A stretch of 64,000 bases of DNA from Bacteroidales bacterium (GTDB taxonomy: Bacteria > Bacteroidota > Bacteroidia > Bacteroidales > Lentimicrobiaceae). Positions within the stretch are counted from its first letter, which is position 1. Each line of letters begins with the position of its first letter. Of the stretch, positions 52,174 to 61,430 are shown one piece after another. The stretch spans positions 97,563-161,562 of the forward strand of contig JAEUTG010000044.1 of assembly GCA_016788045.1 (NCBI GenBank), given 5' to 3'. The position numbers and the translations under genes are program-made. The notes below the pieces were generated by a model. That model worked only from the letters and a program-made list of their open reading frames with translations. It was not told the origin of the DNA and did no database searches.

Positions 52174-52942
52174 TGATAAAACTGAAGGCAAGACGATGAA
52201 TAGTGCAGCATACGCCATTGAGGCTCAGAATCTGGTGAAGCGGTTCGGGAGTTTTACAGCCAACGACAACTTATCTTTTTTTGTAAAGAAAGGAGAGATT
52301 TTCGGATTTCTCGGGGCCAACGGAGCCGGGAAAACCACTGCAATCCGTATTCTGTGCGGGCTTTCGAAACCAACGTCAGGAAAGATATCCGTGGCAGGTT
52401 TTAATGTATTTACCCAGGCTGAAAAGATCAAGCAACGCATCGGTTATATGAGCCAGCGTTTCTCGTTGTACGAAGACCTGACAGTGGCCGAAAACTTCCG
52501 GTTTTATGGGGGAATCTATGGAATGAGCCGGGATCAGATCCGGCAAAAAACGGAAGAAATGCTTGGTAAGTTAAATATCGCTGAACTCCGGGATACCATC
52601 ATTGCTTCACTGCCGCTGGGCATCAGGCAGAAACTGGCCTTCTCCGTTGCCATTATGCATTCACCTGAGATCGTTTTTCTGGATGAACCCACCGGCGGAG
52701 TTGATCCCATTACACGACGGCAATTCTGGGAAATGATATATCAGGCAGCAGCTTCCGGAATTACTGTTTTTGTAACTACCCATTATATGGATGAGGCAGA
52801 ATACTGCCACAGAATTTCGATTATGGTTGACGGACGGATAGAAGCCCTGGGTACACCTGCTGAACTGAAAGCAGTGCATCATGCCCTGAGCATGAATGAT
52901 GTATTTATTAAACTGGCCAGAAAAGCCGTTAACAAAGAATAA
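52166..52942 (+). CDS. ABC exporter ATPase 2 (degenerate signature)
   Basis: The 258-residue ATPase has Walker A GANGAGKTT (50-58), Gln97 in the Q-loop (GYMSQRF), Walker B FLDE (Asp173, Glu174) and His206 in the H-loop (VTTHYMDEA), all standard. The signature is LPLGIRQ (149-155) instead of LSGGxxQ. ATG 52166 overlaps the previous stop by 8 nt; ATG 52196 (MNSAAYAIEA) is a possible alternative. The motif losses complement those of ATPase 1. Confidence 0.93.
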   Translation: MSNDKTEGKTMNSAAYAIEAQNLVKRFGSFTANDNLSFFVKKGEIFGFLGANGAGKTTAIRILCGLSKPTSGKISVAGFNVFTQAEKIKQRIGYMSQRFSLYEDLTVAENFRFYGGIYGMSRDQIRQKTEEMLGKLNIAELRDTIIASLPLGIRQKLAFSVAIMHSPEIVFLDEPTGGVDPITRRQFWEMIYQAAASGITVFVTTHYMDEAEYCHRISIMVDGRIEALGTPAELKAVHHALSMNDVFIKLARKAVNKE

Positions 52943-52974
52943 AAGCAGAAAACCGGCAATTAACCCCTGTTCCA

Positions 52975-54069
52975 ATGAAACGATTCGTGATAAAGGAATT
53001 TCTGCATATTTTCCGCGATACCCGGTCTATGATTATTCTTTTCGGGATGCCGCTGGTGCAGGTTCTGCTGTTTGGATTCGCCATTACAAATGAAGTGAAG
53101 GATGTGAAGGTCTCGGTGGTTGATCCGGCTCAGGATGAAGTGACCACCGCAATCCGGAACAGCCTGTTTTCTTCTGCTTATTTTCTGAAAGGTGAAATCC
53201 TTTATTCGCAGAACGAAATAGAGGAAAGCTTCCGGAAGGGAAAAAATAAAATGGTGGTGGTTTTTGAAAATGATTTTGCCGGCAAACTGGGACGGGGTGA
53301 AAAACCATCCATTCAGCTGATTGCCGATGCTTCAGACCCCAATACGGCCAACCTGGTGGTTAATTATGCCAATGGAATTATCAACAACCATTTTCAGACA
53401 CTTTACACCAACCCCGGATTACCGGTGGTTGTGCCGGAAGTGCGTATGATGTACAATCCAGCACTGGCCGGTGTGTATATGTTTGTGCCGGGCATTATCA
53501 CAGTATTGCTGATGCTGGTATCGGCCATGATGACATCGATTTCCATTGCCCGTGAAAAAGAGCTGGGCACCATGGAGGTCTTGCTGGTTTCTCCGTTAAA
53601 ACCAATACAGATCGTTGCCGGTAAAGTACTTCCCTATGTACTGCTTTCTTTCATCAATGCTGTTTCAATCCTGTTGCTCAGTTATTTCGTTTTCGGCGTC
53701 CCGGTTAACGGGAGTGTGGTTCTGCTGCTGGCAGAGAGTATCCTGTTCATTGTACTGGCTCTTTCGTTGGGGATACTCATTTCTACTGTGAGCAACAACC
53801 AGCAGACAGCCATGATGTTGTCTATGTTTGCCCTGATGCTGCCGACGATACTGTTGTCAGGATTTATTTTTCCGGTAGAAAACATGCCTGACATTCTTCA
53901 GTGGCTCAGTGCGCTGATGCCCCCAAGGTGGTTTATTCAGATTATCAAATCCATCATGCTGAAAGGCACCGGCCTTGCCTATTTCTGGAAAGAAACCCTG
54001 ATTTTGATTGCAATGACGATCGTTTTTATTCTTGTCAGTGTTAAAAAGTTCAAAATCAGGCTTGCCTAA
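52975..54069 (+). CDS. ABC-2 type permease 1
   Basis: The 364-residue protein has one N-terminal transmembrane segment (FRDTRSMIILFGMPLVQVLLF), a large periplasmic loop (~45-170) and five C-terminal transmembrane helices. The motif REKELGTMEVLLVSPLKP marks the YhhJ/DrrB-type ABC-2 family. Followed after 15 nt by its paralogue. Confidence 0.92.
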   Translation: MKRFVIKEFLHIFRDTRSMIILFGMPLVQVLLFGFAITNEVKDVKVSVVDPAQDEVTTAIRNSLFSSAYFLKGEILYSQNEIEESFRKGKNKMVVVFENDFAGKLGRGEKPSIQLIADASDPNTANLVVNYANGIINNHFQTLYTNPGLPVVVPEVRMMYNPALAGVYMFVPGIITVLLMLVSAMMTSISIAREKELGTMEVLLVSPLKPIQIVAGKVLPYVLLSFINAVSILLLSYFVFGVPVNGSVVLLLAESILFIVLALSLGILISTVSNNQQTAMMLSMFALMLPTILLSGFIFPVENMPDILQWLSALMPPRWFIQIIKSIMLKGTGLAYFWKETLILIAMTIVFILVSVKKFKIRLA

Positions 54070-54084
54070 ATAAACTTCCACAAC

Positions 54085-55191
54085 ATGAGGATAATTTTCT
54101 ACATAGTGCAGAAAGAGTTTTTACAGGTATTCCGTAACCGGATGATGCTGCCCATCATCTTTGTAATTCCGGTGTTTCAGCTACTGATTCTTTCTTATGC
54201 AGTAACCTTCGAGATCAAACGTATCAATCTCTATGTTGTTGACAATGACAACACTGTAAGTTCAAGAAGTCTCATTCAGCATTTTGCTTCCTCCCCCTTT
54301 TACCATATTGTCGGACATGGTTCTGACAACCAGGCTGGTATGGAATTTATCCAAAAGGGGAAAGCCCATCAGATGATTTCCCTGTTGCCTGGTTTTGAGA
54401 AAGCCCTTAACAGCGGACATCCGGCCCGGGTTCAGGTAATCAACGATGCCATCAACGGCAGCGCAGCCTCTCTCATGAGTGCGTATACCGTTTCCATCAT
54501 CAGCAATTTCAACAAAGAAATTATCACCAGCTTCAACCCGGATGCCGGCGCTGCTGCTAAGGTACAATGGTCGTTCTGGTTCAATCCGGAGCTGGATTAC
54601 AAGACTTACATGGTGCCCGGAATCCTGGTTCTGCTCGTCACAATTATCGGGATGTTTCTGGCCGGTATGAATGTAGTTAGGGAAAAGGAAATCGGTACGA
54701 TTGAGCAAATCAATGTAACACCCATTAAAAAATACCAGTTCATTGCAGGCAAACTGATCCCGTTCTGGATAATTGCCCTGTTTGAACTGGCTGTGGGCTT
54801 GATTTTCGCCCGGCTGGTTTTCAGTATTCCGATACTGGGAAACATCTTCCTCATATTTCTGATTGCCTCAGTATATCTGCTGGTGGTAATGGGTATCGGG
54901 CTTTTTTTATCAACAGTTACCAACACCCAGCAGCAGTCGATGTTTCTCGCCTGGTTTGTTCTCGTAATCTTCATCCTGATGAGTGGATTGTTTACCCCGG
55001 TTGAAAGCATGCCCCAATGGGCACGTAACCTGAACGTGGTTAACCCCATCGCCTATTTCATTGCCATGATTCGTATGGTAATGCTTAAAGGGTCTGGTTT
55101 TCAGCACATTTCAAGGGAGCTGGGCATTTTGTTGCTGTACGGAACAGCCATACTTTCGCTGGCTGTATGGCGTTACCGTAAAACCACCTGA
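54085..55191 (+). CDS. ABC-2 type permease 2
   Basis: The 368-residue paralogue of permease 1 has the same topology and the motif REKEIGTIEQINVTPIKK. The N-terminal segment reads FRNRMMLPIIFVIPVFQLLIL. It ends the exporter operon. The 256-nt spacer that follows shows no recognisable element. Confidence 0.92.
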   Translation: MRIIFYIVQKEFLQVFRNRMMLPIIFVIPVFQLLILSYAVTFEIKRINLYVVDNDNTVSSRSLIQHFASSPFYHIVGHGSDNQAGMEFIQKGKAHQMISLLPGFEKALNSGHPARVQVINDAINGSAASLMSAYTVSIISNFNKEIITSFNPDAGAAAKVQWSFWFNPELDYKTYMVPGILVLLVTIIGMFLAGMNVVREKEIGTIEQINVTPIKKYQFIAGKLIPFWIIALFELAVGLIFARLVFSIPILGNIFLIFLIASVYLLVVMGIGLFLSTVTNTQQQSMFLAWFVLVIFILMSGLFTPVESMPQWARNLNVVNPIAYFIAMIRMVMLKGSGFQHISRELGILLLYGTAILSLAVWRYRKTT

Positions 55192-55447
55192 AACCAAACC
55201 ATCCTTCCTGACTTTCTGATGTCCTGCCCCTGTTCCAAAGTGTGGAATCTGATATCAGAAAGCAAAGATTCTGTTGATTTATGAGCAACTCCAAATCGCA
55301 ATCATCAGATATACTGATCATTAATTTCTTTTGGCACAGCATTTGCTAACCCGCCACTGTGGTTTTGATTTTTCTCTGATTCCACATGAATGGCCCTCAA
55401 CTGCAACTTCATCAGTACACGGCCAATGCTTCACCAAAAGAAACTGA

Positions 55448-56887
55448 ATGCGCAAAAGAATCATATACAATACGCTTAGCCTTTTCATGCTGATGTTCAT
55501 CATGCTGGTTCCTGAGTCCTGTTCAGTATCATCAGGCCAGCATTTTCTTACCGCCGAGCAAACCGGTGGTGTGCTGAAAGACATTCTGAGGCGTGGAAAA
55601 CTGGTTGCCCTCACCGACGATAACCCTTTTAATTATTTTGAATACAAAGGCGAATACAGGGGATTTCAGTATGAATTGCTGAAAAAATATGCCAATAGCC
55701 TCGGTGTAGAACTTGAAGTGGTGGTTGAAACCGATTATCACAAAGCATTGCAATACCTTCAGCAGCGCAGGGTGGATATTGTAGCCATGGAATTGCCCCC
55801 GCTTACCGATCGCCGCTACGCTGTGGAACAGACCACACCGCTTTATGAAACCCGGCAGGTACTTGTTCAGAGAAAACCTGTCAACTGGCGTAAGATGCGC
55901 GACATGAAAAAGGTAGATGCCGCCATGGTCACCGACCTGAAACAGCTAAGCGGTAAAACAATCACCTTATCAGCACTCACAAGGAAACAGTATTATCTTT
56001 CTGACATTCAGAATGCTACGAATCATAATTTTGAGGTAATTACGAATTCGCGTCGAAATGGTTCCAAACTGATTGAATCAGTTGCTACCGGTGAAACCAG
56101 TTATACCCTGGCCTTTGAAAGCATGGCTGGAGCCTATTCAATGATCTACAAAGACCTTGATGTAAGAACAGTTGCCGGACCTGAAACCGGAATTGCCTGG
56201 GCGGTAAGGAAAGGCTCTGTCAACCTTCGCGAATCGGTGAACCTATGGCTGACCGATAGTAAGACCAAACGGGATATAGCCCACCTCTACAGCAGGTATT
56301 ATGAAAATCCACGATTTATCCATCTGGCACTCGGAATGCCGGTGAGGAACAAGTCCATCTCCGACTATGATGAAGTAGTAAAGCAGATGAGTACGACCAT
56401 TGGCTGGGACTGGCGATTGCTGTCGGCCCTGATCTATAAGGAATCTAAATTCCGCACCGATGTTAAATCAAGGGTGGGAGCTTTTGGTCTGATGCAGCTG
56501 ATGCCCTCCACAGCCCGTCGTTTCGGTGCACACGAAGGATCAAGTGCCCATGAACAGATAGCCGCAGGGGTAAGACTGATAAAGTACCTCGATAACATGT
56601 TCAAGGCTAAAATACCCGATCCTGCTGAAAGAAAGAAGTTTGTTCTTGCTGCTTATAACATTGGTCAGGCCCATGTGATGGATGCCATCAGTCTCGCCGA
56701 GAAACTTGGTAAGAATCCACAGGTTTGGGAAAACAATGTTGAATATTGCCTGCTGGCCAAATCACAACCCGAACATTACAACGATCCGGTGGTGAAACAT
56801 GGTAAAGTGAGTGGTCGTGAAACACAACGATTTGTTGCTGAGGTATTTGAAAAATACGATCATTACAAGACCCTCGCTATAGACTAA
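55448..56887 (+). CDS. mltF: MltF-like membrane-bound lytic transglycosylase
   Basis: The 479-residue protein has an N-terminal signal/anchor (Cys25 after VPES could be lipidated, weak lipobox). A periplasmic-binding-protein-like domain (~45-290; LRRGKLVALTDDNPFNYFEY, YRGFQYELLKKYANSLG) is followed by an SLT domain (~310-460) with catalytic Glu332 in LIYKESKFRTDV, then GAFGLMQLMPSTARRFG and AAYNIGQAHV. This is MltF architecture. The stop overlaps the stop of the convergent epimerase gene by 4 nt. Confidence 0.93.
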   Translation: MRKRIIYNTLSLFMLMFIMLVPESCSVSSGQHFLTAEQTGGVLKDILRRGKLVALTDDNPFNYFEYKGEYRGFQYELLKKYANSLGVELEVVVETDYHKALQYLQQRRVDIVAMELPPLTDRRYAVEQTTPLYETRQVLVQRKPVNWRKMRDMKKVDAAMVTDLKQLSGKTITLSALTRKQYYLSDIQNATNHNFEVITNSRRNGSKLIESVATGETSYTLAFESMAGAYSMIYKDLDVRTVAGPETGIAWAVRKGSVNLRESVNLWLTDSKTKRDIAHLYSRYYENPRFIHLALGMPVRNKSISDYDEVVKQMSTTIGWDWRLLSALIYKESKFRTDVKSRVGAFGLMQLMPSTARRFGAHEGSSAHEQIAAGVRLIKYLDNMFKAKIPDPAERKKFVLAAYNIGQAHVMDAISLAEKLGKNPQVWENNVEYCLLAKSQPEHYNDPVVKHGKVSGRETQRFVAEVFEKYDHYKTLAID

Positions 56888-57915
56888 CTGTTTCCCTTTC
56901 GGGATTTCTCTATATCTTCCATGATCAGCCGGCATGTCCGGCTGATTGTTTTTTCCATAGGAGTGTACACATAATTCAGGGTACAATGCAGTTTTGCTGT
57001 ATTGTAACTGAAGTTGCCCTTTGATGTTCTGGCTGTTTCGCGGGTAATCAGCGGACGTCTGCCCGTTAGTTTGCTGCGCAACCACTCAAGCCTCCAGACA
57101 ATATCAAGGGCGAATGCCGGAACGGGATACCGAGGTTCCTCTTTGCCATAGGCTTTGGCTATCATGGTGAAAATATCCCTGTAACTGAAATCTCCTGCCG
57201 AAACAACAAAACGCTCGTTGACAACGCGACTCTCCATCAGGCCAACCATTACCCTGGCAACATCCTGTACATCCACAAAGCCATTGACACCCTGACCATA
57301 GAACAGTGAATTGCGGTAAATGGTCTGAAACAGCTTTGTGCTGCCTTTATCAGGATTGCCATAACCGAGGATAACAGACGGGTTTACGATTACCGCCTTC
57401 AACCCTTCAGCAGTACCGCGCCACACCTCGCGTTCACCGGCAAATTTGCTCAGGGAATACATCGAATTGTAGGCCGAAGTCCTGAACTGTGACTTTTCAT
57501 CGATGATGTTGCTGTTTTCGGTTCGTCCGAGGGAGGCAATGGAACTGACATGGCACAACTTTTCAATCCCGGCTTCCAGGGCAGCATTCACCACGTTGGC
57601 AGTCCCATCCACATTCACCTTCATCATCTGATTCCTGTCGCGGGGGTCGAAAGAGACAATGGCGGCACAGTGGTACACTTTCTGAACGCCCTTCATGGCA
57701 TCAAGCAGTGAGAAATAGTCCAGGACATCGCCTTCTACCCACTCAACCTGGTTGATCAGGGTTTCAGCATCGGTGCCAAGGCTATTGAAAATCTGACGGG
57801 TATGGATCAGGCTGTTGCGGTTGTGCAGCAAAGCCCTGACCGGTTCTCCGGCCCGGAGGAGTTCAAAAAGCAGATAAGAGCCTACCAGTCCGGTAGCACC
57901 TGTAACGAGTATCAT
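56884..57915 (-). CDS. Extended SDR NAD-dependent epimerase/dehydratase-like protein
   Basis: The 343-residue protein has the Rossmann motif TGATGLVGSY at the start, the catalytic triad Ser125 (VSSIAS), Tyr153 and Lys157 (MYSLSK), and a substrate-binding C-terminal half. Sequence style is close to dihydroflavonol-4-reductase-like bacterial proteins of unknown substrate. It is convergent with mltF and single-gene. An NAD(P)-dependent sugar or steroid-like reductase/epimerase is the safest description. Confidence 0.88.
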   Translation of the reverse strand: MILVTGATGLVGSYLLFELLRAGEPVRALLHNRNSLIHTRQIFNSLGTDAETLINQVEWVEGDVLDYFSLLDAMKGVQKVYHCAAIVSFDPRDRNQMMKVNVDGTANVVNAALEAGIEKLCHVSSIASLGRTENSNIIDEKSQFRTSAYNSMYSLSKFAGEREVWRGTAEGLKAVIVNPSVILGYGNPDKGSTKLFQTIYRNSLFYGQGVNGFVDVQDVARVMVGLMESRVVNERFVVSAGDFSYRDIFTMIAKAYGKEEPRYPVPAFALDIVWRLEWLRSKLTGRRPLITRETARTSKGNFSYNTAKLHCTLNYVYTPMEKTISRTCRLIMEDIEKSRKGNS

Positions 57916-58030
57916 GGTACAAAGCTAAGAAATAACCTATGTAGAATTTCGGATTGCGGATTTTGTATTTCGGATTTTGATGATTTTGAATTAATGCCAT
58001 CTCCTAGTCATAAAAATCTTCACTATCCAT

Positions 58031-59221
58031 TCAGATTGAGAATAATGAATATGGATCGGTTGCCAGAAACTCCTCAACAGGAATACCATCAGTTCCGACC
58101 AGAAAATTTGCCAATGGACGGAATGCTGCTTCAAATTTTCCGAGTCCGCTGTTTTTGCTGACTTTACATGTTTTAACTTCTATTCCGATCACCCTTCCCC
58201 TGCTTTCCAAAACGAAATCAACTTCCTGGTTATTTTCGTTCCAGTAGTAAAGATTAAATTGCCTGTTTAATGAGGAATTCAATAAGTGAGCACCAATAGC
58301 TGATTCAGTTAAACGGCCCCACTCTTTCGGGTCAGTGGCTTTATCTGAAAAATTTCCGGGTGACTGGGCACTTAACAAGGCATTGTTAAATACCTGGAAC
58401 TTGGGACGTGAGGCTCTTTTCCGTATAATATCACCTGCATATTTTTCGAGCCCGGTCAAGAGCCCGGCTCCCTCCAATAAAGTGAGATAATTTGAAAGTG
58501 TTGTCAGGTTTCCTTTCTCTTGCAATTCACCTTGAATTTTATTCAGTGCTATCATCTGTGATGAATAAGTACAGCCAATTTCGAAAAGACGCTTGAGCAG
58601 AGCTGGTTTATCAACCCTTGTAAGCATCAGCACATCTTTTGAAATACTCGTTTCGATCAATGATTCCTTAATATATGATTTCCATCTGGGTTCATCCCCG
58701 ATCAAAGCAGCCGCTCCAGGGTATCCGCCAAACCAGATATATTGACTGACATTCCAGCCAAAAGCTTCATGCATTTCAGCAAAAGACCAATGGGTGAGAT
58801 GGATAGTTTCGAACCTGCCGGCCAGTGATTCGGTAAGTCCTTTCTGAATGAGTAAACGAGATGAGCCCAGAACTATCACCTTCAGGTTACGCGCAGCCAT
58901 AGAATCTTCATCCCATTCTTTCTTTACTGCTTCGCTCCAGTTATCGATTTTCTGTATCTCATCAATGATCAGCAGAAATTCATTCCGTCCGGAAACTGCA
59001 AGTCTTCTCCGCGCTTCATTCCATGAATTGCGGATCCAGCTTCTGTCAGCTGCCGGTACATCATCGGCCGTAGCTATCAATGATTCAAATGGTAATTGTT
59101 TTACCAACTGCCATACCATGGTTGTCTTTCCAACCTGCCTGGGCCCGTAAACCACCTGAATGAACCTTCCTGATTCAAGGATTCTGCTTTTAAGTTTCTG
59201 TAAAACAGCTCTTTCGTACAT
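58031..59221 (-). CDS. AAA (AAA_14) ATPase with DUF4143 C-terminal domain
   Basis: The 396-residue protein has Walker A GPRQVGKT (26-33), Walker B LLIIDE (83-88) and the sensor-like VIVLGSS. The C-terminal DUF4143 region contains the PD-(D/E)XK-like core VDFVLES...IGIEVKT. Family function is unproven; the proteins are widespread, often variably present, and possibly linked to DNA or defence. The paralogue at 61431 lies 2 kb away. Two direct repeats at the promoter suggest autoregulation. Confidence 0.88.
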   Translation of the reverse strand: MYERAVLQKLKSRILESGRFIQVVYGPRQVGKTTMVWQLVKQLPFESLIATADDVPAADRSWIRNSWNEARRRLAVSGRNEFLLIIDEIQKIDNWSEAVKKEWDEDSMAARNLKVIVLGSSRLLIQKGLTESLAGRFETIHLTHWSFAEMHEAFGWNVSQYIWFGGYPGAAALIGDEPRWKSYIKESLIETSISKDVLMLTRVDKPALLKRLFEIGCTYSSQMIALNKIQGELQEKGNLTTLSNYLTLLEGAGLLTGLEKYAGDIIRKRASRPKFQVFNNALLSAQSPGNFSDKATDPKEWGRLTESAIGAHLLNSSLNRQFNLYYWNENNQEVDFVLESRGRVIGIEVKTCKVSKNSGLGKFEAAFRPLANFLVGTDGIPVEEFLATDPYSLFSI

Positions 59222-59231
59222 GCTTGAAAAT

Positions 59232-59274
59232 TTATTTAGGCAAAGCTAATAAATTATTTAGATATAGCTAATAA
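59232..59274 (-). promoter_or_regulatory. Two direct repeats at the AAA ATPase 1 promoter
   Basis: Two 21-nt copies (59232-59252 and 59254-59274; plus-strand core ttatttag....agctaataa) match at 18 of 21 bases with a 22-bp period, two helical turns. The ATG is 10 nt downstream. Confidence 0.75.
59241..59248 (-). promoter_or_regulatory. -7 box (TAGCTTTG) of AAA ATPase 1
   Basis: TAnnTTTG on the minus strand lies inside the ATG-proximal direct repeat, so a protein on the repeat would block transcription. Confidence 0.55.
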
Positions 59275-59358
59275 AATATTCCCAAGAATGTCGGAAAAAC
59301 CAAAATCTGGCTGTTTCATGGACTCAAGGCAAGGCGCCGGCTGCTTTCGGTGAACTTT

Positions 59359-59389
59359 TTGATCAATTCACCGTTAAGCCCTACCTTTG
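59359..59389 (+). promoter_or_regulatory. Promoter of tyrS
   Basis: TTG 59359-59361 and TACCTTTG 59382-59389 with 20-nt spacing. Transcription start falls just before ATG 59404, which rules out the longer frame from 59350. Confidence 0.75.
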
Positions 59390-59403
59390 CAAAAAATGAT
59401 CCT

Positions 59404-60693
59404 ATGAATTTTGTTGAGGAATTGCAGTGGCGGGGTATGATTCATACCATGATGCCTGGAACGGATGAATTGTTACAGAAGGAAATGGTATCGGCTTATG
59501 TAGGGATTGACCCGACAGCCGATTCGCTGCACATCGGCCACCTGGTGAGTGTTATGATGCTGAAACATCTTCAGCGCTGTGGTCACAAACCCATCGTACT
59601 GGTTGGCGGGGCTACCGGTATGATCGGTGATCCGTCGGGCAAATCGGAAGAACGCAACCTGCTCGACGAAGCAACCCTGCGTCACAATCAGGAATGCCTG
59701 AAAACCCAGTTGATGAAACTGCTCGAGTTTGATGCCGACATCCCCAACAAAGCCGAAATGGTGAACAACTACGACTGGATGAAGGAATTCTCCTTCCTCA
59801 GCTTTATCCGCGACGTGGGCAAGCACATCACTGTTAACTATATGATGGCCAAAGATTCGGTAAAGAAACGACTCAGTGGTGAAGCCGGCGATGGGATGTC
59901 GTTTACCGAGTTCACCTACCAGTTGGTTCAGGGCTATGACTTTCTGCATCTGTATCAGCACAACAACTGCAAACTGCAGATGGGCGGATCCGACCAGTGG
60001 GGCAACATAACCACCGGCACCGAGCTGATCCGCCGCAAAACAGGGGGTGAAGCCTTTGCACTCACCTGCCCGCTGATCACCAAAGCCGATGGCGGTAAAT
60101 TCGGCAAAACCGAAACCGGAAATGTGTGGCTTGATCCGGCACGCACCTCCCCTTACAAATTCTACCAGTTCTGGCTCAACACCTCCGATGCCGATGCCGA
60201 AAAGTACATCCGGATATTTACCCTTTACGGAAAAGCAGAAATAGATGCCATGATTGCCGAACACCAGACAGCACCCCACCTGCGTGTTCTTCAGAAAGCT
60301 CTGGCCAAAGACATTACCATCAGGGTTCATTCTGAATCTGACTACCAGTCAGCCCTGGAAGCCTCTGAAATCCTTTTCGGAAAAGGCACAACCGAAGCCC
60401 TTCACAAACTTGACGAAGAAACCCTGTTGTCTGTTTTTGAAGGCGTTCCGCAATCTGACATCAGCCTTACAGAACTTGGAGAAGGAATTGGAATTGTTGA
60501 ACTGGTAGCAGAAAAAACCAACATTTTCCCTTCCAAAGGCGAAGCCCGCCGGATGCTGAAGGATGGAGGCGTGCAGGTAAACAAAGCCAAAGTAGGCGAA
60601 GATTTTACTGCCAATGCTTCACACCTGCTCAGTGGTAAATACATGCTGGTGCAAAAGGGGAAGAAGAATTATTATCTTCTGATTGCCCGTTAG
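59404..60693 (+). CDS. tyrS: Tyrosyl-tRNA synthetase
   Basis: The 429-residue class I synthetase starts at ATG 59404 (MNFVEELQWRGMIH), set by the promoter. Visible are YVGIDPTADSLHIGHLV (HIGH), the tyrosine-binding QGYDFLHLY and QMGGSDQWGNI, KFGKTETGN as the KMSKS loop (Thr instead of Ser) and a C-terminal S4 RNA-binding domain (SKGEARRMLKDGGVQVN). Essential housekeeping gene standing between the two AAA ATPase genes. Confidence 0.97.
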   Translation: MNFVEELQWRGMIHTMMPGTDELLQKEMVSAYVGIDPTADSLHIGHLVSVMMLKHLQRCGHKPIVLVGGATGMIGDPSGKSEERNLLDEATLRHNQECLKTQLMKLLEFDADIPNKAEMVNNYDWMKEFSFLSFIRDVGKHITVNYMMAKDSVKKRLSGEAGDGMSFTEFTYQLVQGYDFLHLYQHNNCKLQMGGSDQWGNITTGTELIRRKTGGEAFALTCPLITKADGGKFGKTETGNVWLDPARTSPYKFYQFWLNTSDADAEKYIRIFTLYGKAEIDAMIAEHQTAPHLRVLQKALAKDITIRVHSESDYQSALEASEILFGKGTTEALHKLDEETLLSVFEGVPQSDISLTELGEGIGIVELVAEKTNIFPSKGEARRMLKDGGVQVNKAKVGEDFTANASHLLSGKYMLVQKGKKNYYLLIAR

Positions 60694-60698
60694 TTTTA

Positions 60699-61264
60699 TT
60701 GCGGATTGCGGATTGCGGATTGATGATTATAACCCTGATCGAAGGGCTCGTCCCTCGTCCCTTTTCAGCGACCCTCGCCCCTTTTTAATTGCGGATTAAA
60801 CTCTCATAGTCCTGATTTTAGTTTACTTTTCCTGTAAACCTATTTCAGGACAAGACACCTTGTCCCCTTGTCTCCCCGCCTGCTCGCTGTTTCGGTGGGC
60901 AGGCTTGTCCTCTTGTCAGAAGCAAAGTGACGAAAGTCTCCCAGGAACGGTCGTCCCTCGTCCCATTGAATAAGTATAAAGCTCAAAGTAAAAAGCTCAA
61001 AGTAAAAAACCTGCCTGTTATGACGGTATTCAGACAGACTCTCAAAGCAGGGTTTGAAGTACGATTCACTCAACTTGTCTCCTTGTCACCTTGTCACCTT
61101 GTCCCCTTGTCAGAAGCAAAGTGACGAAAGTCTCCCAAGAACGATCGTCCCTCGTCCCTTTTCAGCGTCCCTCGTCCCTTTTTTGATTTCGGATTTCGGA
61201 TTGCCGATTTCGTGTCTCCGTGTCCCCTTGTCCCCTTGTCTCCTTGTCTCCTTGTCTCCTTGTG
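60699..61264. repeat. Low-complexity intergenic repeats between tyrS and AAA ATPase 2
   Basis: In the 737-bp spacer 60694-61430: 'attgcgg' units at 60699-60722, 'cgtccctcgtccc' units near 60749 and 61145, and 'ccttgtc' tandem units at 61076-61114 and 61218-61264. A ~53-bp direct repeat (60911-60963 and 61106-61158, about two mismatches) and palindromes at 60878-60903 and 61010-61038 also occur. No gene is credible before 61431. Confidence 0.8.
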
Positions 61265-61345
61265 CCACCAATTACAATGCGTTTTGATGCGCTGAAAAAA
61301 ATTCACAGCTTATTTAACCTACAAAACTGTATTACTATTCGATTA

Positions 61346-61395
61346 TATCCCGATAAAAGTGTTGTAATAATGCATTTTTATCCTGATAAAAGTGT
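61346..61395 (+). promoter_or_regulatory. Two direct repeats at the AAA ATPase 2 promoter
   Basis: tatccCgataaaagtgt at 61346-61362 and tatccTgataaaagtgt at 61379-61395 (16 of 17 identical) have a 33-bp period, three helical turns. The second abuts a TATTTTTG -7 box (61395-61402), 29 nt before ATG 61431. Confidence 0.75.
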
Positions 61396-61430
61396 ATTTT
61401 TGTTTACATCAACATTTTAATGCATCGAAA

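Noticed and set aside
55192..55447. Possible small gene or terminator after the exporter operon
   Set aside because: Open frames here are short and antisense-like, and no convincing hairpin with T-run was found.
59473..60330. 285-codon open frame on the minus strand inside tyrS
   Set aside because: It lies entirely antisense to a complete TyrRS with all motifs; its protein has low-complexity, His/Phe/Gly-rich composition typical of antisense frames.
61094..61306. Small frames in the 'ccttgtc' repeats
   Set aside because: Low-complexity tandem DNA open in several frames on both strands; no gene-like composition.
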